Origin: Streptomyces sp. NBC_00510
Lineage (GTDB): Bacteria > Actinomycetota > Actinomycetes > Streptomycetales > Streptomycetaceae
NCBI GenBank assembly: GCA_036013505.1
Contig: CP107851.1
Coordinates: 4,659,501 to 4,723,500 of the forward strand
Direction: 5' to 3'
Length of the DNA: 64,000 bases
Of the stretch, positions 37,201 to 44,382 are shown piece after piece. Under the pieces are notes generated by a model, which was not told the origin of the DNA, searched no databases, and was given only the letters and a program-made list of their open reading frames with translations. The stretch's first letter is position 1; each line of letters opens with the position of its first letter. A program made the translations under genes and the position numbers.

Positions 37201-37749
37201 GCGCGGATGTACCTGCGGCTGGTGCAGCGCTACCAGGAAACGCACCCCAAGCAGCACGTGATCATGATGTACGGTCACGCGCGCGGTTTCGCGGAGCAGA
37301 TCCTCGACCCCGAGGGCCGGAGCGTGACCACGGACGAGGGCGGCATCCCGCAGTTCACCTTCGCGGACCTCGGCATGCCCGCCTACGCCCCGGCCGACCA
37401 GGGTGGCATCTACCACTTCGGTCTCGTCCGGATCGGTGACGACGGCAACCTGCAGTACACCGTCGAGCCCGCGCTGGCCTCGATCGAGGTCACGGGCCCC
37501 AAGGACCCGATCGCCCGCGGCGACCGCCTCACCCTGACCGCGACCGGCGACCAGATCGCCGGTGACAACATCGCACCGCTCGCGATCCCGATCGCGGACC
37601 CCGCGTCCCACGTCTGGACGTCGGGCAACCCCAAGGTCGCCTCGGTGGACCCGTCCACCGGCGCCCTGACCGCCCACCGCTCCGGCACCGCGACCATCAC
37701 GGTGACCAGCGGCGGCGTCACGGGCACGACCCAGGTCACCGTCCGCTGA
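34297..37749 (+). CDS. giant secreted phosphodiester-glycosidase / metallophosphoesterase fusion with Ig-like C-terminus
   Basis: 1150 residues from ATG 34297 (AAGGAACACTCC upstream). Signal peptide 1-42 (VVTALALALTGAVGGAVA). NAGPA domain about 110-430: GDYF at 143-146 and DGGGST at 382-387, the core of enzymes that hydrolyse sugar-phosphate diesters. Residues about 440-640 are beta-rich Ig-like; about 640-815 a jelly-roll-like module. A calcineurin-type phosphoesterase spans about 825-1045: Asp843 in GDMPDDG, GNHE at 872-875, His949 in VITHMPAYDP, His994 in GHARG. The last 85 residues are a Big-2 Ig-like domain. Two phosphodiester-directed activities in one exported chain point to wall teichoic acid, glycopolymer or phosphoglycan breakdown. 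Pho control was not evident. Confidence 0.88.
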   Translation: MTLRGKRTTGTGARRTAVVTALALALTGAVGGAVATASAPAGEEALQGHTPDRDWLPETPQNWPLVVDYTRTPAETVTRGLQHYSETYDTVGGRQHIQVLSADLDDPNLRVGMVQAGDTITNPADETPSSMAHRTRAVAGVNGDYFEIHASGRPLGGIMTDGRLLKSPKPGFASQLGVKPDGTIVMGPETFSGTITAGSATRALTSVNTVNDVTSGGITEVTPDLGETPGLPKASVLVLGHVTDGGFVVDDVRTGVTAVPRLADGRLGLLGAGDGGQWLTDTLHGGDTVGIATRLSPDNDVTQLISGVDTLVKDGQVYKDPTGTPPSGANPETAVGVTKDGKHAIVIAVDGQGGATTAFGVTRDQAAGYMVAHGAHDAMLFDGGGSTGMVSRAPGADRAEIVNKPSDQPGNTERPVANGIFFYSTAEEAGPAVKVVVNGGEQVTTVAGGTIPLPVHSVDRLANPAAGQVHVRVVPASLASYEDGKLTPHRTGSGRIIASNGRASTSEKLEVVSRLTTLTVSPDKADLDNGATQRLTLAGTVKDGGAVQIPAEAATWKVTPENLGTVDAHGLFTASTDDGGLAEVSAQVAGTTATTSVAVGRVSKVIDPVTSLDVWRLSNNTTGKPATLTTDPGVVPPGSTESGSLRLDYSMPAASGVKQLVLSPKVTLKTDTDNGQVPTAIGVWIKGDGNGIELAEKYIGVNGSSTTLYPTFVTWKDWHLAVAQLPAGMQFPLTISFIDFLAISPSTAYSGSLNVAGLQALYSPRPVTVPEYRAIPQNPKWLSFEEDSADFAKRGTTILTGDDAHMLASDPGSVSSNVMDSIAKRLPTLTPQARPDSAQFLGDMPDDGKLVDLQYAKSKMDALGIPERDIVGNHEITQGADSENGNFSDTFGETHYAYGQGAARMIVTDNSHGSLQSSDPFQNPEGVQYPWLVQQLTDTTAKDVLVITHMPAYDPHPAANSQFTDRWEARMYLRLVQRYQETHPKQHVIMMYGHARGFAEQILDPEGRSVTTDEGGIPQFTFADLGMPAYAPADQGGIYHFGLVRIGDDGNLQYTVEPALASIEVTGPKDPIARGDRLTLTATGDQIAGDNIAPLAIPIADPASHVWTSGNPKVASVDPSTGALTAHRSGTATITVTSGGVTGTTQVTVR

Positions 37750-37754
37750 CCCGT

Positions 37755-37787
37755 AGGGGTGCCCGCCCCGCGCGGGCGGGCACCCCT
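37755..37787. terminator. bidirectional terminator after the NAGPA/phosphoesterase gene
   Basis: Perfect 14-bp stem AGGGGTGCCCGCCC / GGGCGGGCACCCCT with a 5-nt loop, 6 bp after the rightward stop and 63 bp before the stop of the converging MerR gene. Confidence 0.85.
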
Positions 37788-37849
37788 CCGCGGTCCTACA
37801 GCCACTGCCCCCATTCGAACGTGCAGGGACCCCGGGCCCTTCGAGCGGC

Positions 37850-38587
37850 TCACGGCGCCGCGCCCAGCCCCGCCCGGATCAGCGAGTCCAGCCGCCGCCA
37901 GGCCGGGGAGGCGGCGTTGACCGTGCTCTGGATGAGGGCGGGGATGTCCGAGGCCACGTCCACCTCGGGGGGCGCGCCCGATCCGTAGCGGCTCCGGGTC
38001 GCCTCGACGATCCGCTGCGCCAGGTCGTCGATGCGGGGGTCGCCGGGATCGAGGCCGTACGCGTGGTCGTACCGCAGGAAGAGCCGGCGCAGCGCGGGCT
38101 CGGACAGCATCTCGCCCTGGTCCTGGAAGAGGGCCCCCGCCTGGTCCGGGTGGGTGGCGAAGACGAGGATCCACAGGTCCCGCTGGAGGTCCACCCACCG
38201 GGGGGTGAATCCCCAGCGCCGCAGGTCCTCCAGATGCGCCCGGACCCGGGCGGGCAGCAGCGTCGGCTCCCCGGAGGCGAGCTCGCGCAGGCGCGCCCGC
38301 GTGGCCTGCAGTCCGCGGATCCGCTCGGCCAGTCGGCCGTCGATGTCGTGGAGCGCCCGGCGGAACTCCTCTTCGCCGGCCGCCCTCAGTTCCTGGATGC
38401 GGGCCAGGGGGACACCCGCTTCGGCGAGCGTCCGGATCTTGATGAGGGCGACGACGTCGTCCGCGCCGTAGCGCCGGTAGCCGGAGGCGTCGCGGCCGGG
38501 CTCGGGAAGCAGCCCCTTGGCGTGGTAGACGCGGATGGTCTTGATCGACACTCCGACGTACGCCGCGAGCTGACCGATGGTGATCAC
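37850..38587 (-). CDS. MerR-family regulator with long effector domain
   Basis: 245 residues from GTG 38587. The MerR helix-turn-helix is at the extreme N-terminus (ITIGQLAAYVGVSIKTIRVYH, YRRYGADDVVALIKI), then a dimerisation coiled coil to about 110. Residues 115-245 are an effector region without the metal-binding cysteines of MerR/CueR, so it should sense an organic ligand or protein. The C-terminal domain (FLRYDHAYGLDPGDPRIDDLAQRIVE) resembles the TipAS-like helical fold of multidrug-responsive regulators. It faces a divergent 89-residue gene across a dyad. Confidence 0.9.
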   Translation of the reverse strand: MITIGQLAAYVGVSIKTIRVYHAKGLLPEPGRDASGYRRYGADDVVALIKIRTLAEAGVPLARIQELRAAGEEEFRRALHDIDGRLAERIRGLQATRARLRELASGEPTLLPARVRAHLEDLRRWGFTPRWVDLQRDLWILVFATHPDQAGALFQDQGEMLSEPALRRLFLRYDHAYGLDPGDPRIDDLAQRIVEATRSRYGSGAPPEVDVASDIPALIQSTVNAASPAWRRLDSLIRAGLGAAP

Positions 38588-38606
38588 CCGGCAATCGTGG
38601 CACTTG

Positions 38607-38627
38607 ACCCTGTCCCAGGGGCAGGGT
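38607..38627. promoter_or_regulatory. MerR-type operator in a divergent promoter
   Basis: A 21-bp dyad with core CCCTGTCCCAGGGGCAGGG, 9 of 10 arm pairs matched. A TTGACC hexamer (38604-38609) overlaps its left arm on the plus strand, and the ATG of the rightward gene follows 14 bp after the dyad, giving MerR-like geometry with a nearly leaderless start. The MerR gene starts 20 bp to the left. Confidence 0.7.
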
Positions 38628-38641
38628 TGCACCCTGGCGCC

Positions 38642-38911
38642 ATGGTGAACACGAACTTCGACCGCGAGACCCTGCGCGAGCTGGCGGACGCCGGGAACGA
38701 GAGCGCCCTGGACCGGCTGGCCGACCTCGCCGACGCCGCCGGGGACATCGAGGAGCTGAGCGAACTGCTGGACGAGGGCTCCACTCACGCGGGGTTCCTG
38801 CTGACCCGCCGCGCCGCCGCCGCGGGCGACCTGCGCGAACTGCAGCGGATCGCCGACGCGGGGTACGAGGAGGCCGAGACGGAGCTCTCGCGACTGCTGG
38901 GCGGCGCCTAG
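38642..38911 (+). CDS. small all-helical repeat-like protein, probable MerR target
   Basis: 89 residues, no membrane helix. It contains two or three related helical hairpins (LRELADAGNESALDRLADLADA; LRELQRIADAGYEEAETELSRL), similar to Sel1/TPR-like or HEAT-like repeats and rich in Asp/Glu. Such mini-scaffolds usually bind another protein. It is transcribed from the divergent MerR-type promoter and is probably the regulator's main target, but function is unknown. Confidence 0.75.
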   Translation: MVNTNFDRETLRELADAGNESALDRLADLADAAGDIEELSELLDEGSTHAGFLLTRRAAAAGDLRELQRIADAGYEEAETELSRLLGGA

Positions 38912-39005
38912 TCAGGTGTGATCCGCCCTGCGCCCCATCGCGCAGCCGCCGCGGGACCCCGGATTCCCCCGGTTCCGTACGACGGCCCCATGCGAGGCTC
39001 CGGGA

Positions 39006-39684
39006 TCAGTCGTGCAGAAGGCCGAGTCGCTCGGTGGCCCGTTGCCATCCCGCCGCCTCCGCCTGGGCGCGGGTCCGGAGCTCCGTCACCAGGTGTCCCG
39101 GCCCGGCCCCGGCGCCGTCCGTCGCCCGGACCAGCGCGAGGTCCTCCGCCTGGTGCCGTGTCTCGGCGCCCGGGATCGTGCTGGTCCGCGGCCATGGCGG
39201 TGACCTGGAGGCACCGGAGGGCTCCGTCCCAGGGGCCTCCGGCACAGGCCGCAGCCGCCTCCCCTATGGCCGTGAGCGCGTCCAGATGCATCATCACCGC
39301 ACCCTCGGGTTCCGCCTCCTCCAGGAATTCGTCCAGGTCGGGGGCCTCATCGTCGGGATCCTCGTCGTCGGCGGCGAACGGCCCGTACGAGTGGAACAGC
39401 TCGGTCATCGAGAGCGTCTGGTAGTCCGCGCAGTGGCCGGTCAACCGGTCGGCCAGGTCCCGTATCCGGGCCGCCGCAGATCCATCCCCGCACTGGGCGC
39501 AGGACCAGCACTCCTGCAGCAGGTCCCGCACCGCTTCGGCCGCCGAGGCACCGTGGCGACGGAAGCGCTCGTCGCCCAGGCACCCCGCTATGCGCTCGGC
39601 CGCCGCAAGGCCGACCAAGGCGGCCGCCCTTGGGTCGAGGGCGCCCAGGGCTGCTTGCCACTCGCGGAAGTCCCAGTTCTCCAT
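39006..39684 (-). pseudogene. hypothetical gene broken by a frameshift near 39.18 kb
   Basis: The reading frame from ATG 39684 codes cleanly for about 168 residues (ENWDFREWQAALGALDPRAA through CLQVTAMAADQHDPG), then enters a Pro/Gly/Arg-rich stretch. From the same point another minus frame continues with coding character (AETRHQAEDLALVRATDGAG) to a stop at 39006. A single-base change in the CCCGGGCG run near 39170-39176 would join them into one protein of about 225 residues. Either the gene is inactive or the base call is wrong. The product would be a soluble helical protein with an acidic middle (DDEDPDDEAPDLDEFLEEAE) and CAQC; no family was recognised. Confidence 0.65.
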
Positions 39685-39807
39685 GCCCACCCCTGATTCG
39701 ACGCGTGCGCGTCATCTTGGCAGCACGACGCGACGTCCCGGGGGGCGCGGCCCCAGCGGCGGCCCGAGGCGGCATGGCGGAAACGAGCGGCCGGCGGGCC
39801 CGCCTGA

Positions 39808-41010
39808 TCAGCGTTCGGCGAAGATCGGCGTCCAGTGCCCGGCCGCACCGTCGAGTCCCTTGCTGAAACCGCTCAGCGGTACGACCTTGTCGCTGCCGAT
39901 CGTGACGAGCACGAGCCGGAGGGAGGGCGACTTCAAGTCCGGTGTGAAGTCCCAGGCGATCAGGTGCTTGTTGTCGACCCAGGTGAGCAACTCCTCCCCG
40001 CGCACCGTGGTGACCTGCTTGCCGGTGTAGGGGTCGAGGAGCTTGGAACGGGACTGCTCGATGGGGCGGGTGCCCCGCAGGTAACCGCCCCCGACGAACT
40101 TGCCGTCCGGGGACAGCCCCGACTCATTGCGCCAGGACGCGTACGCCTCGTTCGCGGGCGCGGCGACCTGGTTGCCCGCGAAGTCGTAGTACTGCCTGTA
40201 GGGAGGCCAGAAGAGCCCGGATTGGAGCAGCTTGCCGTCACGGCTGAAGGCGAAGTCCTGGCGGATGCCGAGTTGGTCGACGACGGCGGCCTCGCTCCAG
40301 GATCCCTTCCCGGAGGCCACGTCCAGGATGTAGAAGCCGGTCCGGCTCGACTGGCCGGGGGCGTCGGGCTCCGACGTCCAGTCCTTTTCGCCGTCGCCGT
40401 CGTTGTCGTACTTCGCCTTCTTGTACCTCAGGTCGGGGTTCTCGCTGTACGTCGTCGCGACGAGCTTGCTGCCGTCGGGCGAGAACTCCACGCCCGCGAC
40501 GCCGCGGTCGGCCGGGATCCAGCGCTCGACCTCGCCGGTGCGCAGGTCGAGCAGGCCGATCCGCTTGGCGGGCAGGTTCCTTTCCAGGACGGCGGCGGTC
40601 CGCATACCGGGAGCGACGGCGACACGGGACCACTTGGTCGTCTTCACGTACGTCCCGGTCTTCGGGTCGAGGAGCCGGTAGGCGCGGACGGCGACACCAC
40701 GGGCGTCGGTCTCCCAGGTGTAGTAGGCGGCCAGCGCGACGCCCCCTGCCGCGATCATGTCGCGCGGCGGCGTCTGGTCCGGGTGGGCGGAGACGTTCGC
40801 GAGGCGCGCGTCGTCCTTGCCGGCGTCCAGGAACGGGACCGCCACCGCGACGGCGACCACGACGGCGGTGGCCGCCGCGACGGACGCCAGCGCCCGGGTC
40901 CGACGACGCCGTCGGACCGCAAGCACCCGCTCGGCGAAGCCCGGCCCCAGCGCAGGCTGTTCGGCGGCCTGTTCGCGCAGCGAGTCGCGCACCAGCTCGT
41001 CGACGTTCAC
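39808..41010 (-). CDS. membrane-anchored beta-propeller protein paired with a sigma factor
   Basis: 400 residues from GTG 41010, which overlaps the sigma-factor stop (GTGA). The N-terminal 35 residues are cytoplasmic (VDELVRDSLREQAAEQPA), a membrane helix lies at about 41-60 (ALASVAAATAVVVAVAVAVPF), and the rest is an extracytoplasmic WD40/TolB-like propeller (VEFSPDGSKLVATTY, SGLSPDGKFVGGGYLRGTRP). An acidic DNDGDGEKD loop near 205 looks like a calcium site. Sigma factors of the SigE-like group are often followed by such proteins; the short cytoplasmic tail could hold or release the sigma factor. Confidence 0.85.
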   Translation of the reverse strand: MNVDELVRDSLREQAAEQPALGPGFAERVLAVRRRRRTRALASVAAATAVVVAVAVAVPFLDAGKDDARLANVSAHPDQTPPRDMIAAGGVALAAYYTWETDARGVAVRAYRLLDPKTGTYVKTTKWSRVAVAPGMRTAAVLERNLPAKRIGLLDLRTGEVERWIPADRGVAGVEFSPDGSKLVATTYSENPDLRYKKAKYDNDGDGEKDWTSEPDAPGQSSRTGFYILDVASGKGSWSEAAVVDQLGIRQDFAFSRDGKLLQSGLFWPPYRQYYDFAGNQVAAPANEAYASWRNESGLSPDGKFVGGGYLRGTRPIEQSRSKLLDPYTGKQVTTVRGEELLTWVDNKHLIAWDFTPDLKSPSLRLVLVTIGSDKVVPLSGFSKGLDGAAGHWTPIFAER

Positions 41011-41573
41011 GGACGCACCTCCACAGGCGAGAAGTCACGGAACGGCTGCTGCTCGGCGTCCGCGGGGCCGAGTGCTGCCAGTTCGGGGGCCAGGCCCCGC
41101 AGCCGGGCCAGGGAACGGTGCGTGGTGGACCGCACCGTGCCGACCGAGCAGCCCAGCAGGCGGGCGACGTCGGCCTCGGGCAGGTCCTCGAAGTACCGCA
41201 GGACCAGGACGGTGCGCTGACGGGCGGTGAGCCGGGCCAGTGCGGCACGCATGACGATGCGCAGGTCGGCCGCACCGGGCCCGTCGTCGGCGCCATGGCG
41301 CACGGGGCTCTCCAGCGGCTCGGGCACGCTCAGTTCGCGCCGCGGCCACTTCAGCCGCCACCGGCTCACCTGCTGCCGGTAGAGGATCTGCCGTACGTAC
41401 GCCTCGGGCTCCTCGATGCGGTGCCACCGTCCCGCGGCCTTGATCAGCGCGTTCTGCAGCAGATCCTCGGCCGCGTGCCGGTCACCCCCGCTGAGCAGGA
41501 CGGCGGTCTTCAGCAGCGCGGACGACCTGCTCTCCACGAACTCCCTGAAGTTTTCCTGGCCCTCGGCATCCAT
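41007..41573 (-). CDS. SigE-family ECF sigma factor
   Basis: 188 residues from ATG 41573 with AAGG 6 nt upstream. Region 2 (FREFVESRSSALLKTAVLLSG, HAAEDLLQNALIKAAGRWHRI) and region 4 (LTARQRTVLVLRYFEDLPEA, DVARLLGCSVGTVRSTTHRS) are complete, with a short linker. It belongs to the Streptomyces SigE-family subgroup of ECF factors (named after TIGR02983, not the cell-envelope sigma E itself). No zinc anti-sigma protein follows; instead a membrane propeller protein is translationally coupled. Its own promoter has no match I can identify to known ECF consensus. Confidence 0.92.
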   Translation of the reverse strand: MDAEGQENFREFVESRSSALLKTAVLLSGGDRHAAEDLLQNALIKAAGRWHRIEEPEAYVRQILYRQQVSRWRLKWPRRELSVPEPLESPVRHGADDGPGAADLRIVMRAALARLTARQRTVLVLRYFEDLPEADVARLLGCSVGTVRSTTHRSLARLRGLAPELAALGPADAEQQPFRDFSPVEVRP

Positions 41574-42267
41574 CGTCACCTTCTCTAGACGTTCTGGGAT
41601 CTTCCTCGGCGGGCTTGCTGTCCTTGATGACGTGTGCGGTGGGCGCCCGCTATGCCTGTGTGCACGCAAAAAACCAGCGGGCGGCCCACACCGGGATCCG
41701 GGGCCTGCGCGTCGACGGCACGGGAGTACGGCGACCGGGCGGGCAATCACCGGTTCAGGAGTGAGGTCGGGGGACCGTAGGCATGACCTGCGGATTCCCC
41801 CACCTTGCCGGACTCGGGCGGTACATCCCCCTGCGACCCTTCGCCGTCTGGCGTGCGACCGGCGGCCGGAGCGGGGCGGGGACGGAAGCGCCGTGCCGCC
41901 GCGCCGCTCTGCGCGGCGCGATCCGCGCGTGGACGGTCCGCTGAAGTTCCTTGTCGCACGCAGCAACGAAGACGCGCTGCCGCCGGACCCGGCGCACATC
42001 GGCCGTGAGGCTAGCGGCCGGTCTCTCCCGCCCCGCCCCCGGAATGAACCAGCGCCCCGCCGGGGCCTCGTATCCGTCGGCGTCCCGGCATCACGCCGGA
42101 CGTCCGCACGCACGTGACTTCCGACACACAGCGTGAGGCCATCAGCCACATGGACCGTCCGCTCGGGCGCCGCCCCGACCGTGAGTGACCGCCTCCGGTC
42201 GATCTCACCCGTGGATGTCAAACGCCCCGGACCGATCATGGTCCGGGGCGTCGTCGCTGCTCCCAAC
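41574..42267. other. 690-bp region without a supported gene, between sigma factor and tRNA-Thr
   Basis: Several short frames exist on both strands but none has consistent codon bias, a ribosome site and a recognisable product together. It contains an imperfect hairpin (GGGCGCCCGCT with AGCGGGCGGCCC, 41641-41687), a second GC-rich dyad near 41893-41925, and the tRNA terminator. The base composition and broken frames would fit a decayed gene next to a tRNA. Confidence 0.5.
42223..42250 (-). terminator. tRNA-Thr terminator
   Basis: Perfect 11-bp stem CGCCCCGGACC / GGTCCGGGGCG with a 6-nt loop, 18 bp past the tRNA CCA end on the minus strand, followed by TTTGAC. Confidence 0.85.
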
Positions 42268-42270
42268 TGG

Positions 42271-42343
42271 AGCCGCCTGTCGGGTTCGAACCGACGACCT
42301 TCGCTTTACAAGAGCGGTGCTCTACCAGCTGAGCTAAGGCGGC
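42271..42343 (-). tRNA. tRNA-Thr (anticodon TGT)
   Basis: Read on the minus strand: acceptor GCCGCCT pairs with AGGCGGC, D-arm GCTC-AGCTGGTAGA-GCAC, anticodon loop CTTGTAA with TGT, T-arm GTCGG-TTCGAAC-CCGAC, discriminator T. CCA is encoded immediately after (42268-42270). It reads ACA and, by wobble, ACG threonine codons. Confidence 0.98.
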
Positions 42344-42565
42344 ACGGCACCGTCCCCGCTCCGGGGTGCCCGGGAGACGGGTGGGGCCACGAGAAGTGTA
42401 CCCAGGCGGGGAGGGGGGAGGGTCCGGGAATTGGCCGCCGGGAGGGTGCTGACAAAGCGGGGCGGGCCAGGTAGCGTCACGGAAGGTCCACATCCTGTGG
42501 ACTAGACCTCATTCCTTTACTCGGATCGTCCGGCACGTTCCTGCCGGTGAAGGGACCACTGCACC

Positions 42566-43684
42566 ATGGCTACTGTCACTTTTGACAAGGCGACCCGGAT
42601 CTACCCCGGGACCGAGCGCCCCGCCGTCGACGCGCTGCAGATCGACATCGCGGACGGCGAGTTCCTCGTCCTCGTCGGCCCCTCGGGCTGCGGGAAGTCG
42701 ACCTCGCTCCGCATGCTGGCCGGCCTCGAGGACGTCAACGCCGGCGCCATCCGGATCGGTGACCGGGACGTCACCCACCTGCCGCCCAAGGACCGGGACA
42801 TCGCCATGGTGTTCCAGAACTACGCGCTCTACCCGCACATGACCGTCGCGGACAACATGGGCTTCGCCCTGAAGATCGCGGGCGTCAACAAGGCCGACAT
42901 CCGCAAGCGGGTCGAGGAAGCCGCCAAGATCCTGGACCTCACCGAGTACCTGGGCCGCAAGCCCAAGGCGCTCTCCGGTGGTCAGCGCCAGCGTGTGGCG
43001 ATGGGCCGCGCGATCGTCCGTGAGCCGCAGGTCTTCCTCATGGACGAGCCGCTGTCCAACCTGGACGCCAAGCTCCGTGTCCAGACCCGTACGCAGATCG
43101 CCTCGCTGCAGCGCCGCCTCGGCACCACCACGGTCTACGTCACCCACGACCAGACCGAGGCCATGACCATGGGCGACCGCGTGGCGGTCCTCAAGGACGG
43201 TCTGCTGCAGCAGGTCGACACCCCGCGCCACATGTACGACCGGCCGGCCAACCTCTTCGTCGCGGGCTTCATCGGCTCCCCGGCGATGAACCTGGTCGAG
43301 GTGCCGATCACCGACGGCGGCGTGAAGTTCGGCAACTCCGTGGTGCCGGTCGAGCGCGACGCGGTGCAGGCCGCGGCGGACAAGGGCGACCGCACGGTCA
43401 CCGTCGGCGTCCGCCCGGAGCACTTCGACATCGTCGACGGCGACGGTTCGGGCCTGTCGAAGGACGAGCCGGCCGGTCTGGCCGTGACGGTGAACGTCGT
43501 CGAGGAGCTGGGCGCGGACGGTTTCGTCTACGGCTCGGCCGAGGTCGGCGGCGAGCACAAGGACCTGGTCATCCGCGTCGGCGGCCGCCAGGTGCCGGAG
43601 AAGGGCTCCGTGCTGCGTGTCGTGCCGCGCGCCGGCGAGAGCCACGTCTTCTCCACCTCCACCGGTGAGCGACTGAGCGACTGA
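42566..43684 (+). CDS. msiK: MsiK, shared ATPase of sugar ABC importers
   Basis: 372 residues. It energises many carbohydrate ABC importers that lack their own ATPase (cellobiose, maltose, chitobiose, xylobiose). Walker A GPSGCGKST near 38-46, Q-loop VFQNYALYPHM, signature LSGGQRQRVAMGRA, Walker B VFLMDEPLSNLDAKL, H-loop VYVTHDQTEAM. The C-terminal TOBE domain (about 240-372) includes GVRPEHFDI. The leader carries a GTCCACA/TGTGGAC hairpin at 42486-42502 and a partial match to the DasR element (GGACTAGACCT). Terminated by a strong hairpin. Confidence 0.97.
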   Translation: MATVTFDKATRIYPGTERPAVDALQIDIADGEFLVLVGPSGCGKSTSLRMLAGLEDVNAGAIRIGDRDVTHLPPKDRDIAMVFQNYALYPHMTVADNMGFALKIAGVNKADIRKRVEEAAKILDLTEYLGRKPKALSGGQRQRVAMGRAIVREPQVFLMDEPLSNLDAKLRVQTRTQIASLQRRLGTTTVYVTHDQTEAMTMGDRVAVLKDGLLQQVDTPRHMYDRPANLFVAGFIGSPAMNLVEVPITDGGVKFGNSVVPVERDAVQAAADKGDRTVTVGVRPEHFDIVDGDGSGLSKDEPAGLAVTVNVVEELGADGFVYGSAEVGGEHKDLVIRVGGRQVPEKGSVLRVVPRAGESHVFSTSTGERLSD

Positions 43685-43749
43685 GCGACTGAACGACCGA
43701 GCGAGCGGGTGACCGGGCATCCGGTCCCCCGACCGCCCGCGGACACACC

Positions 43750-43782
43750 CGGCCCGGCCCCCGCGCAAGGGGGGCCGGGCCG
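43750..43782 (+). terminator. msiK terminator
   Basis: 13-bp stem CGGCCCGGCCCCC paired with GGGGGCCGGGCCG around a short loop, about 65 bp after the msiK stop; no U-tract. Confidence 0.85.
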
Positions 43783-43938
43783 CGGCCGTTCCAGGGGCCG
43801 AATCACCCCACATTTCCGGTCATACAGTGGCGTTTCGACCATGTTCGTCAATGCGCCCGCAGTCGATCAAGGGGCGTTCATCACTCATCAGAGTGGCTAA
43901 ATGTCGCCAAATCATCACTCTTCGCTACCATCACTGCC

Positions 43939-44352
43939 GTGAACCAGGTAGCCCGCCGCATCGGCAAGTCACTCGCCCTCGTCCTCCCGGTCGTCCTCGT
44001 GCTCTCCGGCACCCTCGCCGTCACCCGCGTCCCGTGGGCGACTTCGGCGTCCGACGCCCAAGTCCTCACCGCCTCGCACCAGAAGGAGGCGGCGTCCCTG
44101 CGGTCGGCCCCGCAGGAGGTGCTCCGCCGCAAGCTGCTGGGCGAGCTGCAGGAGAAGAACCCCGGCATCGCCCTGACGCACCTGCAGCGCGAGATGAACG
44201 AGCGGCCTTCGCTGGCGCAGTACTGCGGTTCGATCGCCCGGTCCCTGGGCCGCGCCGCGGTCGCCAAGTACGGCTCGGTGCACCGCGCCCAGGCCTGGTC
44301 GCGGCCGGTCTGCGACACCGCCTTCGCGACGGGCGTGGCCTCGCTCGGATGA
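43939..44352 (+). CDS. conserved exported or membrane-anchored hypothetical protein
   Basis: 137 residues from GTG 43939. An N-terminal hydrophobic segment (SLALVLPVVLVLSGTLAV, about 11-28) without an obvious lipobox may be an uncleaved anchor or signal. The mature part is helical (KLLGELQEKNPGIALTHLQR) and has a pair of cysteines (YCGSIARS and PVCDTAF) that could form a disulfide outside the cell. The preceding 60 bp are AT-rich (CTAAATGTCGCCAAATCATCA) and probably hold the promoter. Function unknown. Confidence 0.78.
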   Translation: MNQVARRIGKSLALVLPVVLVLSGTLAVTRVPWATSASDAQVLTASHQKEAASLRSAPQEVLRRKLLGELQEKNPGIALTHLQREMNERPSLAQYCGSIARSLGRAAVAKYGSVHRAQAWSRPVCDTAFATGVASLG

Positions 44353-44382
44353 CCCGACGCGCGGGTCGCGTAGGGTGCGCCC

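Noticed and set aside
33718..37677. A 1319-codon minus-strand frame opposite the GH87 and NAGPA genes
   Set aside because: GC-rich shadow of two well-supported secreted enzymes; no domain and wrong codon bias.
41755..41997. An 80-codon minus-strand frame before tRNA-Thr
   Set aside because: No ribosome site, atypical Arg content and no family; possibly a relic, but not supportable as a gene.
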